Assembly (NCBI GenBank): GCA_963718995.1
Contig: CAVRAP010000020.1
Coordinates: forward strand, 248,001 to 312,000
Length of the DNA stretch: 64,000 nt
Direction: 5' to 3'
Source: UBA4744 sp963718995
GTDB lineage: Bacteria; Actinomycetota; Acidimicrobiia; Spongiisociales; UBA4744
Under the pieces are notes generated by a model. It was not told where the DNA came from and ran no database searches. It was given only the letters and a program-made list of their open reading frames with translations. Position 1 is the first letter of the stretch. The number at the start of each line of letters is the position of its first letter. Positions 44,422 to 53,774 of the stretch are shown one piece after another. The position numbers and the translations under genes are program-made.

Positions 44422-44985
44422 CTACGAGCCCTGGAGAGGAAGGCTCTCGAGTTCCTCATAACGCGCTCCCCCACGGCCGAGATGACTCTGGTACACCACG
44501 AGCCGATCAACGGGAAGAGACATTCGTAGGGGCGGCACCCGCTCGATCAGAGATTGCACATCCTGGTGGGGACGGATCCGGCTGAGGGTGAGGTGGGGAT
44601 GGAATGGTCGCTCCTCGGGAGCGAACCCGGCCTGTTGCGAGGCCTCCTCCGCGAGCGCCGCCAGGTTGGCCATATGTTCCGTCCCATCGTCGATTGCCAA
44701 CCACAGCACGGTCGCCCGGACGAGTCGGGGGAAGGCACCCAGGCCACCCAGGGAGATCGAGAACGGCTCGCCCAGCTCAGCCTCGACCAGTGCGGCCAGC
44801 AACCGTTCGCAGGCAACCTCATCGGTGGGGCCCAGGAACCTCATCGTGAAGTGCCAGTTAGCCGGCGCGACCGGTTTGCCGGGAAGAGGCCGATCCCCGG
44901 TGGCATGCATCAGGTGAGAAGCCAGGGCCGCCCGTACCTCGTCGGGGACCGGCACGGCCACAAAGAGTCGAGCTAGGTTCGCCAC
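44422..44985 (-). CDS. thpR: RNA 2',3'-cyclic phosphodiesterase (ThpR)
   Basis: A 187-residue member of the 2H phosphoesterase family. The two HxTx motifs are WHFTMRFLG near residue 45 and HPHLTLSRIR near residue 130. These enzymes hydrolyse 2',3'-cyclic phosphates at RNA ends and can join tRNA halves in vitro. The GTG start lies 13 bases inside the end of cinA, so they are co-transcribed. Length and motif spacing fit the family. Confidence 0.93.
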   Translation of the reverse strand: MANLARLFVAVPVPDEVRAALASHLMHATGDRPLPGKPVAPANWHFTMRFLGPTDEVACERLLAALVEAELGEPFSISLGGLGAFPRLVRATVLWLAIDDGTEHMANLAALAEEASQQAGFAPEERPFHPHLTLSRIRPHQDVQSLIERVPPLRMSLPVDRLVVYQSHLGRGGARYEELESLPLQGS

Positions 44986-46218
44986 CAGGAGCCTTCGACG
45001 GCCAGCCGAACCAGTTGCAGGGCCGCGGTACTCGCATAGGTCCTCACCCGCTCACGATCGCCGGGCAGTCGGAAGGTGCGCGCCGCCGTGCCTCCGGGCG
45101 TATGAACACCGACGACCATAGTTCCGGCCGATTGCTCCTGTTCGTCGGGACCCGCCGACCCCGTCACCGAGACGGCAACCTCGGCACCCAACAATCGAGC
45201 AGCTCCTACCGCCATCGCCATCGCAGTTGGTTCGGAGACGACTCCAGCCTCGAGCGTTTCGGTCGGAACTTCGAGCAAGCGGTGTTTCAGTTCCGTGGCG
45301 TACGCCACGACGCTCCCGACGAACACGCTCGAAGCTCCGGGAACCGAAGTGATACGGGTTGCAACAAGCCCACCGGTGGCCGACTCGGCGGTCGCTATCC
45401 GCCAGCCCCGATCCTCGAGCATGCGCAAGACGATGCCTTCGATGGTCTCCCCGTCGGTACCGAAAATCGCGCGACCCCAAGCGCAGCCGGACTTCCGCTT
45501 CGACCGGAGCGATGAGAGCGGAAGCCTCCTCTTCCGTGTCCGCCTTGGCCGTGATACGTACTTTGATCTCGCCACTCGATGCGAGGAAGGCCACCGACGG
45601 ATTGACCGAAGCCCGAAAGAGGTCGTCGAGTAGCTCGGCGACCTGCGATTCACTCATCCCCCAGCTGCGGAGCAGACGGCTCTTGACCACGGCCGGGCCA
45701 CCCGCCAGGCGACGAAGCCTTGGCATCACCTCGTCGTCGAGGAGCGCCTCCATTTCCTGCGGTACTCCCGGAAGAGCGAAAACCCAGGTGCCGTCATGCT
45801 CAAGGGCAATTCCCGGAGCCGATCCCTTCGGGTTGGGCAGGTGGACCGCCCCCTCGGGATACTCGGCCTGGCGGAGATTGCTCTCCGGCATCACTCGCCC
45901 GCTCGTCTCCCACCTGGCTCGGAGCTCGCGTGCATATTCGTCCGAGAACTCCATCGCCCTTCCGGTGGCACGGCAGATGGCTTCCCGGGTCACGTCATCT
46001 TGGGTCGGGCCGATGCCACCGGTGACGATCACGGCGTCCGCACGCCTCATCGCCGTCGCCAACGCATCTACCAATCGCTCGTCGTTATCGCCCACCACCA
46101 CCTGGTAGTGGGCATCAAAGCCTTCTTCGGCGAGGCGACGCCCGATCAACGCCCCATTGCCGTTCACGATCTGCCCCAGCAGGAGTTCCGTCCCGACGGC
46201 CACCACCTCAACGATCAC
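44973..46218 (-). CDS. cinA: CinA-like nicotinamide-nucleotide amidohydrolase, broken by a +1 frameshift
   Basis: CinA deamidates NMN and also has a MoaB-like domain. The N-terminal domain (VAVGTELLLGQIVNGNG, VTGGIGPTQDDVTREA, LPGVPQEMEALL) is in the first frame. The C-terminal PncC domain (IATAESATGGLVATRI, GSVVAYATELKHRLL, AVSVTGSAGPDEQEQSAG) is in the second. The join is at the CCCC run 45475-45478; dropping one base gives LRLGRAIFGTDGETIEG and a normal protein of about 414 residues. The GTG start overlaps the rimO stop. Confidence 0.9.
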
Positions 46219-47525
46219 GTCTCCACCACTTCGGCCGCAAGATCAATCCCGTAACTGGCCGTGACCCTGGCACTGACCCACTCTCCCGGCCGTCCCCGGT
46301 CCAACGTAACCATCCCGTCGATTTCCGGGGCTTCCCGGTACGTGCGCCCGACCGGGACACCGTCCTCGACTTGATCGATGAGCACGTCAAACGTCCGGCC
46401 AACCTGGGCGCCGTTGGCCTGCTCGGTCAGATCTTCCTGGATCGTCTGGAGGTATCGCAGCCTTTCGGCGGCCGTTTCAGCATCAACGCGATCAGGAAGC
46501 AGCGCGGCGGGCGTCCCGTCCTCTGTCGAATAGGGAAAGAACCCTGCCCAATCCAGGCGCGCTTGGCTGAGGAAGTCCGCCAGAGTCTCGACATCATCAT
46601 CCGTTTCCCCTGGGAAGCCAACGATGAAGCTGGAGCGCAGGGTTGCTTCGGGAACCGCGGACCTGATCTCATCGATGAGGTCGAGATAACGCCTCCCACT
46701 TCCGGGACGGCTCATCGCTCGAAGGAGGCGTTCCTCGGCATGTTGGAGACTGAGGTCGAAATATGGCGCGATCAGGGGGTTCGTCGCCATTTCTTCGATC
46801 AAAGCCGGCCGGATCTCTTTCGGATAGAGATACAACAGCCGCAGCCTGCGCAGGCCATCGATGTCGGAAACAAAGCGCAGGAGCTCGACGAGACCCCCGG
46901 AAGCGCCAATGTCTCGTCCGTAGGAAGCGAGATCCTGAGCAACCAGTACCACCTCCTGGACTCCGGCCGCCGTCAGGGCACTGATCTCGTCGTGGATGTT
47001 GGCCGGTCGCCGCGATCGTTGCTTCCCCCGGATCAACGGTATGGCGCAGAAGGTGCAAGGTTTGTCGCACCCCTCTGCAACCTTGACATAGGCATACGGG
47101 AAGGCGGGGGCCGGCCGGTTGACCGCATGGAGGATATCCATTGACGAATGGCGCAGGCCGACCGGCTGCCAGTTGGTGAGGCGATCTAACGTCCCGATCA
47201 ACTCCCCGTAACGGTCGAGACCCAGCACCGCATCGGCTTCAGGCAAAGCTTCGGAGATCTCTGAGCCGAACCGCTGGGCCATGCAACCAAGGACCACGAG
47301 ACCCGCACCGGAGCGTTTGGACTGCTCGAGCTCGAGGATCGTATCGATCGACTCCTCGCGGGCCGCTTCAATGAAGGCACAGGTATTCACCATCACAACA
47401 TCGGCTGCGGCAGGATCAACAGCTTGGGTGTACCCGGCTTCGGCCAACATCGCCGATAGCTTGTCAGAATCGACCTGGTTCTTGGCGCAGCCGAGGGTGG
47501 TCAGCCAGACGGTGGGGGAAGTCAT
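46215..47525 (-). CDS. rimO: Ribosomal protein S12 methylthiotransferase RimO
   Basis: Radical SAM enzyme that methylthiolates Asp88-89 of ribosomal protein S12. The 436-residue protein has cluster cysteines in TLGCAKNQVDSDKL, VNTCAFIEAAREES and LGCMAQRF. The radical SAM motif is EGCDKPCTFCAIP, and a TRAM domain closes the protein. LGCAKN and the SLQHAEERLLRAMSRPG block separate it from MiaB. Its ATG overlaps the flavin reductase stop. Confidence 0.96.
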   Translation of the reverse strand: MTSPTVWLTTLGCAKNQVDSDKLSAMLAEAGYTQAVDPAAADVVMVNTCAFIEAAREESIDTILELEQSKRSGAGLVVLGCMAQRFGSEISEALPEADAVLGLDRYGELIGTLDRLTNWQPVGLRHSSMDILHAVNRPAPAFPYAYVKVAEGCDKPCTFCAIPLIRGKQRSRRPANIHDEISALTAAGVQEVVLVAQDLASYGRDIGASGGLVELLRFVSDIDGLRRLRLLYLYPKEIRPALIEEMATNPLIAPYFDLSLQHAEERLLRAMSRPGSGRRYLDLIDEIRSAVPEATLRSSFIVGFPGETDDDVETLADFLSQARLDWAGFFPYSTEDGTPAALLPDRVDAETAAERLRYLQTIQEDLTEQANGAQVGRTFDVLIDQVEDGVPVGRTYREAPEIDGMVTLDRGRPGEWVSARVTASYGIDLAAEVVET

Positions 47526-48103
47526 CGGTCGCGAGCCTCGGAGGGACGATCCGGGTTGGCCCCGGTCGTCGAGATTATGTCATCGCGCAGCAACCGGTAC
47601 CTGCCGCGGTAATAGACGATCGGATCCGCCAGGTCATCCAGATCTATCTCATCGATAACGCCCGTCGTGAGCCGGTGAAATCCGGTCTCCACCGACCGCT
47701 CCAAGCGACAGTAGGCCCTGGTGCCGAGCGCTGTTACGGCCGGCCCCCACGGAGTGTCCTCGACGTCGAGGCCGGCGAACAGGCCGCCCGGGCTCGGCCG
47801 CAGACCGGCAAAGCGGTCGGAGAGCGGCCGGTCGTTGACTCCGAGAACGTGGAGCACAAATGAGCCGCTCTGCTCAATCGCAAACCACAGATCGGTCGCT
47901 TCGCCGACCAGCGCCACCACCCGGGAAGGTTCACCTTCGGCAATGAGTAGGGAAGACACAGTCAAGCCCGTTCGGCCGTCGGGTCCGCCCGAGGTCAACA
48001 ACGTGACCGCCGAGCCGAGGCGGCCGCGCAATTGGCGGGCCGGATCCCGAAGGTCCGGTGGTGTCGCAAATGGGTGTTCTTCGTGGATCGAGCCGCCAGT
48101 CAT
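47522..48103 (-). CDS. Flavin reductase-like FMN-binding protein
   Basis: A protein of about 193 residues with the flavin reductase split-barrel pattern: GSAVTLLTSGGPDGRTGLTVSS, QSGSFVLHVLG and VETGFHRLTTGVIDEI. It would bind FMN and pass electrons to a partner oxygenase or other acceptor. The ATG at 48103 and an in-frame TTG at 48148 both lack a good ribosome site, so the start is uncertain. It lies upstream of rimO in the same transcript and diverges from the GGDEF gene. Confidence 0.82.
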   Translation of the reverse strand: MTGGSIHEEHPFATPPDLRDPARQLRGRLGSAVTLLTSGGPDGRTGLTVSSLLIAEGEPSRVVALVGEATDLWFAIEQSGSFVLHVLGVNDRPLSDRFAGLRPSPGGLFAGLDVEDTPWGPAVTALGTRAYCRLERSVETGFHRLTTGVIDEIDLDDLADPIVYYRGRYRLLRDDIISTTGANPDRPSEARDR

Positions 48104-48179
48104 GGGTGTAAACGGTAGTAGGTCGGCCGAAATGCGGGAATAGCTCAATCACGAGCGCTAAATCGCCGATTTGAGATGC

Positions 48180-49124
48180 ATGAATCGAGACATCCTCGTG
48201 CGTTTCCGGGCCATGCGGCCGGCCCGAGCGGTGCTGTGCGTTGTCGCCCTCTTTGTTGTGGTCGCCGCTATCGACAAAGTCACCGGCCGGGAACTGTCGT
48301 TCTCTCTCTTCTACCTCTTGCCGGTTGCGCTGGTCTCGTTCCGGTGGAGAGCCAGAGCGGGACAGCTCGCGGCCGTCATCGCCGCCCTGGGATGGTTGTC
48401 GATCGACCTGTGGTCGGGCAACGCCTACAGCCATCCTCTGATTCCTTTCTGGAATGCGGCTGTGCGTTTTGGCTTCTTCAGCCTGATAGCCCTGCTCCTG
48501 GACCGCTTGCACAGTGCCGTCGAGCAGCAGACCGCCTTGGCCCGAACTGATTCGTTGACCGGCCTACCCAACCGACGCTCCTTCGAGGAACTCGCCAGGC
48601 GCGAACTAGCCCGGGCCGACCGGGTGGGCTCTCCCCTGGCTCTGGCCATGATCGATCTCGACGACTTCAAGCTCGTCAATGACCGGCAGGGACACGCCGC
48701 CGGAGATCTCGTCCTCCGCCAATTCGCGGCAACCGCCGGCCGCATATTCCGTGCGGTCGACTGCGCAGCTCGAATGGGCGGGGACGAGTTCGCTGTGTTC
48801 CTCCCCGACGTTGATGCAGATTCGGCTCTCCTAGCGCTCCACCGCTTTCAGAAGGCTCTCCTCGACCATCGCCAGGGACCCACCAGCTGTTCCATCGGCG
48901 TTGCCCACGTGCTGGGCGGAGACCTGGACGAAGCCCTTCGACATGCCGACGAGGCCCTCTACCGGGCGAAAGAATCCGGGAAGGGAACGATCGACCTCAT
49001 CGAAGTGCCCGCGACCGAGTTCGAGGGTGACGGCAACCCGCCTGGACCATCCGTGCCCAACCGGGCGTTCGAACGGACGAGCAGCGTTCGGTCTCGCCCG
49101 ACGATGCGGCCTTCAGACTCCTAG
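48180..49124 (+). CDS. Membrane-bound diguanylate cyclase (GGDEF)
   Basis: Makes cyclic di-GMP. The 314-residue protein has four to five N-terminal membrane helices (about residues 10-105) followed by a GGDEF domain: TDSLTGLPNRRSF, MIDLDDFKLVNDRQGHAAGD and the active site MGGDEFAVF. The RAVD sequence five residues before GGDEF is an inhibitory I-site, so product inhibition is expected. The ATG at 48180 was preferred over a TTG at 48171. No EAL domain or c-di-GMP effector is nearby. Confidence 0.93.
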   Translation: MNRDILVRFRAMRPARAVLCVVALFVVVAAIDKVTGRELSFSLFYLLPVALVSFRWRARAGQLAAVIAALGWLSIDLWSGNAYSHPLIPFWNAAVRFGFFSLIALLLDRLHSAVEQQTALARTDSLTGLPNRRSFEELARRELARADRVGSPLALAMIDLDDFKLVNDRQGHAAGDLVLRQFAATAGRIFRAVDCAARMGGDEFAVFLPDVDADSALLALHRFQKALLDHRQGPTSCSIGVAHVLGGDLDEALRHADEALYRAKESGKGTIDLIEVPATEFEGDGNPPGPSVPNRAFERTSSVRSRPTMRPSDS

Positions 49125-49423
49125 AGCGAGCCACCCCCGTCATCGCCGGCGTCACGCAACTGGCACACACCATCGATCGACTTTGCATCTTGCATACCCG
49201 ACTTGTTCTGATGCTGCGTATGATCGTTGGCGCCGGCGCCGTCGAACGCCGCGACATCCACCTCGATCACGACGTACGGATTCTTCACCGAGTTGGTCAC
49301 ATGACAGATGGTGGTCTTATGGTCATCGCCGGGCGTGGCGGCCGCCGGCAGGGCGAGGGCTGTGGCGCACACAGCACCTGCTACCAGCGCCATCGTCTTG
49401 CGAAACTTCGTACTCCCGTGCAT
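49121..49423 (-). CDS. Small secreted protein with an ICHxT-type motif
   Basis: A 100-residue protein with a clear signal peptide (KFRKTMALVAGAVCATALAL, cleavage near AAA-TPG). The mature part has TTICHVTNSVKNPYVVIEVD and a His-rich NDHTQHQN segment. The ICHVT block recurs in secreted proteins of unknown role. GAGGGA precedes the ATG. It may bind metal through its histidines (inference). The end overlaps the convergent GGDEF gene by 4 bases. Confidence 0.75.
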   Translation of the reverse strand: MHGSTKFRKTMALVAGAVCATALALPAAATPGDDHKTTICHVTNSVKNPYVVIEVDVAAFDGAGANDHTQHQNKSGMQDAKSIDGVCQLRDAGDDGGGSL

Positions 49424-49559
49424 CCGTTCCCTCTTTCTCGAGCGTCCAGGCTTTGGCTTCTCTGACACTCTATGCCACTTTCCGTAGTTGTGCAGCCACA
49501 TTTTGTGGTCGGCTGGAGTGTCTAGCCCGGGACCGCCCAATGTTCGCCGGAAGCATCGC

Positions 49560-50441
49560 TCAACTACCGAGCGGCACCCGTTCGCCCACCCGGTTCCGAA
49601 ATCTCAGTCGCTCGACGTAACCCGCCTGCTGCGCAGCCTCGACAACCGCGTCGTGACCCCAGGCGGCCTCATGGGGAACATGGCCGTCTGAGGCCAGGGT
49701 GATCGGCACGCCTGCCTCGTAGAACATGCGTAAGAACACCGGCGACGGGTAGACCTCGGCTACAGGTTTGCGGAGCCCCTGGCTGGAGACTTCAACCGCC
49801 GTGCCCGAGGCGGCCGCAGCGGCGATCACAGCCTCGTAGTGGTGCAGAGGCTCGTCGGGGAGCCGATGCCCGTACTTTTTCACCAGATCGACATGCGCCA
49901 GAACGTCCACGGCTCCGGAAGCGGCCAGTTGCGTCTCGAGAGCGAAGTACTCGTCGTAGCCGCGTTGGATACCTCGTTCATCCCACTCGAAGCCGGCCTC
50001 GGAACTGTCGATCGCCCAACCCCCGATCCAATGCACCGATCCGATCAGGAAGTCCCACGGGTACGGATCGAGCAACTCGAGGACCGCTCCGATCGTTTCC
50101 GGAAAAAAGTCAACTTCGAGTCCCAGCAGTACGGGCAACCCCCGGTCCTTGGCGCCCTCTACGGCGCTGACGTACCCGTCGAGGGAAAGGTCCCGGTCGG
50201 CCGCTACGAACCCCTGCGTGTGGCGGGCCAAACGCAGGTCGGGTTCCCGTTCCCACCACGAGCCGAGTACTTCCTGAGACTCAACACATCGATACAGATG
50301 CTCCGTGAACCCGAGCTCCTGGACCCCCCTTCGGGCGGCTGCCTCGACATAGGATTCGATATGCCCGGGGGGGTATTCGCCCGGCGGTGGACCAACTTCT
50401 GAGGGTTGGTGGGGATGCAGATGCAGGTGATAGTCGCTCAT
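49560..50441 (-). CDS. PHP-domain phosphatase, histidinol-phosphatase-like
   Basis: A 293-residue PHP metal-dependent phosphoesterase. Metal ligands appear in DYHLHLHPHQ, LGFTEHLYRC, LLGLEVDFFPE, LIGSVHWIGGWAID, VLAHVDLVKKYG and LASDGHVPHEAAWG. The GSVHW block is typical of HisK-type histidinol phosphatases, the last-but-one step of histidine synthesis. No other his gene is in the window, so other phosphate substrates remain possible. Confidence 0.88.
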   Translation of the reverse strand: MSDYHLHLHPHQPSEVGPPPGEYPPGHIESYVEAAARRGVQELGFTEHLYRCVESQEVLGSWWEREPDLRLARHTQGFVAADRDLSLDGYVSAVEGAKDRGLPVLLGLEVDFFPETIGAVLELLDPYPWDFLIGSVHWIGGWAIDSSEAGFEWDERGIQRGYDEYFALETQLAASGAVDVLAHVDLVKKYGHRLPDEPLHHYEAVIAAAAASGTAVEVSSQGLRKPVAEVYPSPVFLRMFYEAGVPITLASDGHVPHEAAWGHDAVVEAAQQAGYVERLRFRNRVGERVPLGS

Positions 50442-50466
50442 CGCCGGTCAGGGTACTCGTCGGTGA

Positions 50467-50739
50467 TCATCGCCGGAGGCGAGCCACCACGGCTTCGAGC
50501 GGACCCGGACCTACCGCCGCGTTGAGGGCAGCCAGACTCAACTCCGACAGAGAGCCGTTGCCAACGAGATCGTCGTTGGCCTGCTCAACGGCCCGCGGTA
50601 GGGCGGCGAAAGCACCGATCTGATCGAGTTCCGCGGCACGTCGGGCGGCGGAACGCGCCGCGTCGGCCCGACCCGCTTCGAGGGCGTCGAGGGCGCGCTC
50701 GGCCGCTGCCAGGGCCTTGCGTTGAGCCTGTCCATCCAT
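50467..50739 (-). CDS. Small Ala-rich helical hypothetical protein
   Basis: A 90-residue protein of no recognised family. It is rich in Ala, Leu and Arg and is probably all helical (RKALAAAERALDALEAGRA, DAARSAARRAAELDQIG). The ATG at 50739 lacks a clear ribosome site; an in-frame TTG at 50769 would add ten residues. It lies between aceA and the PHP gene on the same strand. Composition could also arise by chance in GC-rich DNA, hence modest confidence. Confidence 0.55.
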   Translation of the reverse strand: MDGQAQRKALAAAERALDALEAGRADAARSAARRAAELDQIGAFAALPRAVEQANDDLVGNGSLSELSLAALNAAVGPGPLEAVVARLRR

Positions 50740-50788
50740 CGGATGGAAGCTAGCAAGGTGATCGACCAAACCCGGCCGGCGCCGCCGA

Positions 50789-52084
50789 TCAGTGCTCGAT
50801 GAACTGCTCGTCTTCGGTTGAACCTTTCAACGCGAGCGTCGACGCATCTCCCCCGCTGATCACCGTTGCGACTTCATCGAAGTACCCGGCGCCCACCTCG
50901 CGCTGATGTTTGACACCCGAGTAACCGTCCTTCTCGATCTCGAACTCGTGTTCCTGCACACGCACGTAGGCCGTCATGCCTTCTTCTCGATATCCCTTGG
51001 CCAGGTCGAACATCGAAGCATTGAGCGAATGGAACCCGGCCAGCGTGATGAACTGGTACTTGTAACCCATCGCCCCCATCTCCTTTTGGAAAGTGGCGAT
51101 GGTCGCATCGTCCAGGTTCATCTTCCAGTTGAACGAAGGCGAGCAGTTGTAGGCGAGCAACTTGCCCGGGAATTGGGCATGAATCCGCTCGGCAAACTCC
51201 CTTGCCTCGTCAAGGTCCGGATGGCTCGTCTCGCACCAGATGAGGTCTGCGTACGGTGCATACGCAAGGCCACGGGCGAGGGCCGCCTCCATGCCGTTTT
51301 GAACGTCGTAGAACCCTTCGGTCGTCCTGGTCCCCTTCACGAACTGGCGATCTCGCTCGTCGATGTCACTGGTCAGCAACGTCGCACCGAGCGAGTCGGT
51401 ACGGGCCACAATGAGCGTCGGAACATCGAGCACATCGGCCGCTAATCGGGCCGCCTTCAGGGTCCGAACGTGCTGGCTGGTCGGCACGAGCACTTTGCCA
51501 CCCATGTGGCCGCATTTCTTCTCGGCGGCCAGCTGATCCTCGAAATGCACGCCGGCTGCCCCGGCTTCGATGAAGGCCTTCGTCATCTCGAACACATTCA
51601 GGGCTCCGCCGAATCCGGCCTCTCCGTCGGCGACGATCGGAGCAATGAAATCGTGGTCGTGGCGGCCCTCCGACCATTCGATCTGATCGGCCCGCAGCAA
51701 CGCGTTGTTGATCCTTCGCACCAACATGGGAGCGCTGTTGGACGGGTACAGGCTCTGATCGGGATAGGTCTGCATGGCGAGGTTGTTGTCGCCCGCAACC
51801 TGCCAACCACTCAGGTAGATCGCCTTCAGACCCGCCTTGACCATCTGCACGGCCTGGTTGCCCGTCATCGCTCCGAGAGCATTGACGTAATCTTCGGTTT
51901 CGAGCAGCTTCCACAGCTTGTCGGCACCATGCCTGGCGAGGGTGAAATCGATCAGCAAGGTCCCGCGCAACCGCACTACCTGCTCGGCGGTGTATTCGCG
52001 CGTTATTCCTTTCCAGCGGGGATTGGTGTCCCAATCCCGCTCCAGATCCTCCACCTCACGCCGGAACCGTTCGGCGATCTCCAT
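50789..52084 (-). CDS. aceA: Isocitrate lyase
   Basis: Splits isocitrate into glyoxylate and succinate. The 431-residue protein has the catalytic KKCGHMGG loop near residue 190, WQVAGDNNLAMQTYPDQS, VADGEAGFGG and NCSPSFNWKMNLDD, as in the standard short bacterial form. The ATG follows the malate synthase stop by 11 bases. With aceB it completes the glyoxylate shunt, allowing growth on acetate or fatty acids. Confidence 0.98.
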   Translation of the reverse strand: MEIAERFRREVEDLERDWDTNPRWKGITREYTAEQVVRLRGTLLIDFTLARHGADKLWKLLETEDYVNALGAMTGNQAVQMVKAGLKAIYLSGWQVAGDNNLAMQTYPDQSLYPSNSAPMLVRRINNALLRADQIEWSEGRHDHDFIAPIVADGEAGFGGALNVFEMTKAFIEAGAAGVHFEDQLAAEKKCGHMGGKVLVPTSQHVRTLKAARLAADVLDVPTLIVARTDSLGATLLTSDIDERDRQFVKGTRTTEGFYDVQNGMEAALARGLAYAPYADLIWCETSHPDLDEAREFAERIHAQFPGKLLAYNCSPSFNWKMNLDDATIATFQKEMGAMGYKYQFITLAGFHSLNASMFDLAKGYREEGMTAYVRVQEHEFEIEKDGYSGVKHQREVGAGYFDEVATVISGGDASTLALKGSTEDEQFIEH

Positions 52085-52095
52085 CGATACCCTCC

Positions 52096-53685
52096 TCAGT
52101 CGATCAACTCGTATGCTTTTAAGGTCAAAAACTCGGGGAACTCGTCACTCAGCGCAACGGTCTCGAAGAGCTGGCGCGCTTCATCAAACCGGCCGCGGGC
52201 AAAGAGGTCATCTCCATAGGCTTCGCGCATCTTGTCCATTTCTTCAATAACCAGCTTGTGAACCAACTCCCTGGTCACCGGGTGCCCATCGTCCATGAGC
52301 GCGTCGTGGCGAATCCACTGCCAGATCTGTGATCGCGAGATCTCCGCGGTGGCCGCGTCCTCCATCAGGTTGAAAAGGGCGGCGGCTCCGATCCCCCGCA
52401 GCCACGACTCGAGATAGAGGATGGCGACGGAAATATTGGTGCGCAATCCTGCCTCGGTTATGGATCCCTGCTCGATCATTGTGTTGAGGAGATCGCTCCC
52501 GGCGACCTCCACATCGTCGCGGAGCACGTCGAGTTGATTGGGTTTGTCACCCAACACCGTGTCAAAAACCTCGAGCACCGGCGGAACCAGATCGGGATGG
52601 GCAACCCAGGTACCGTCGCAGCCATCGGCCGATTCCCGCTGCTTGTCCTCACGCACCCGGCGCAATGCCTCCTCGTTGATCGCAGGGTCGCGGCGACTGG
52701 GTATGAACGCAGCCATACCTCCGATCGCAAAAGCGCCCCGTTTGTGGCAGGTGCTCACCAACAGCTCGGTATACGCGCGCATGAAGGGAACCTGCATGGA
52801 AACCTGGGCGCGGTCCGGCAGCACCATGTCCGGCCGGTTGCGGAACTTCTTGATCACCGAGAAGATGTAGTCCCAGCGCCCGGCGTTCAGCCCGGCAGAG
52901 TGATCCCGCAACTCGTACAGGATCTCCTCCATCTCGAAGGCGGCCAGGATCGTTTCGATCAGCACCGTCGCTTTGATCGTGCCGATCGGAATCCCCAGCG
53001 CCTGCTGCGCATACACGAACACGTCGTTCCAGAGGCGCGCCTCGAGGTGGCTCTCCAGTTTCGGCAGGTAGAAGTAGGGCCCGGTCTCGCGTTCACGTGC
53101 CCGTTGCGCGTTATGGAAAACGTACAACCCGAAATCGAAAAGACTGGCAGAGACCGGATGACCGTCGACGAACACGTGCTTTTCGACGAGATGCCAACCG
53201 CGCGGCCGGACCATGAGGGTGGCCGGGTGCTCACCGAGTTCATAGTGCTTGCCGTCCTGGCTGGTGAACTCGATCGTCCCTGCTATCGCATCGATCAAGT
53301 TGATATGGCCCTGGATGTTGTTATCCCACGTCGGTGAATTCGAATCTTCGAAGTCGGCCATGAAGACCTTGGCGCCCGAATTCAGGGCATTGATCATCAT
53401 TTTGCGCTCAACCGGACCCGTGATCTCAACCCGTCGATCCATCAGATCGGGAGGCACGGGAGCTACCTGCCATGCACCGTCGCGGACATTCTGGGTTTCG
53501 GGGAGGAATTCGGGAAGCTCACCGTGGTCGAGTCGCTCCTGGCGGATGGCTCTGGATCGAAGCAGAGCTTCGCGTCCCGGGTTGAAGCGACGATGCAGGT
53601 CGGCCACAAAGCGCAGGGCTTCCGGCGTGAGGATGAGGTTGAAATCTCCCCCAACCGAACCGATGACCTCGATTCCTTCACTCAT
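52096..53685 (-). CDS. aceB: Malate synthase A
   Basis: Joins glyoxylate and acetyl-CoA to malate. The 529-residue protein has KVFMADFEDSNSPTWDN, LMVRPRGWHLVEKHVFVDG, KATVLIETILAAFEMEEIL, LNAGRWDYIFSVIKKF and the C-terminal RSQIWQWIRH. The start is an ATG at 53685 or a GTG one codon earlier; GGAAGG lies upstream. It is the first gene of the aceB-aceA pair. Confidence 0.98.
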   Translation of the reverse strand: MSEGIEVIGSVGGDFNLILTPEALRFVADLHRRFNPGREALLRSRAIRQERLDHGELPEFLPETQNVRDGAWQVAPVPPDLMDRRVEITGPVERKMMINALNSGAKVFMADFEDSNSPTWDNNIQGHINLIDAIAGTIEFTSQDGKHYELGEHPATLMVRPRGWHLVEKHVFVDGHPVSASLFDFGLYVFHNAQRARERETGPYFYLPKLESHLEARLWNDVFVYAQQALGIPIGTIKATVLIETILAAFEMEEILYELRDHSAGLNAGRWDYIFSVIKKFRNRPDMVLPDRAQVSMQVPFMRAYTELLVSTCHKRGAFAIGGMAAFIPSRRDPAINEEALRRVREDKQRESADGCDGTWVAHPDLVPPVLEVFDTVLGDKPNQLDVLRDDVEVAGSDLLNTMIEQGSITEAGLRTNISVAILYLESWLRGIGAAALFNLMEDAATAEISRSQIWQWIRHDALMDDGHPVTRELVHKLVIEEMDKMREAYGDDLFARGRFDEARQLFETVALSDEFPEFLTLKAYELID

Positions 53686-53774
53686 CACGAGGGTCCTTCC
53701 TGAGATCAGCTTGCATAGCGCTAATTATTGCAAGCAGGGACGCAAGAAGCGATTCGGCACGTGGATCGAAGCCT

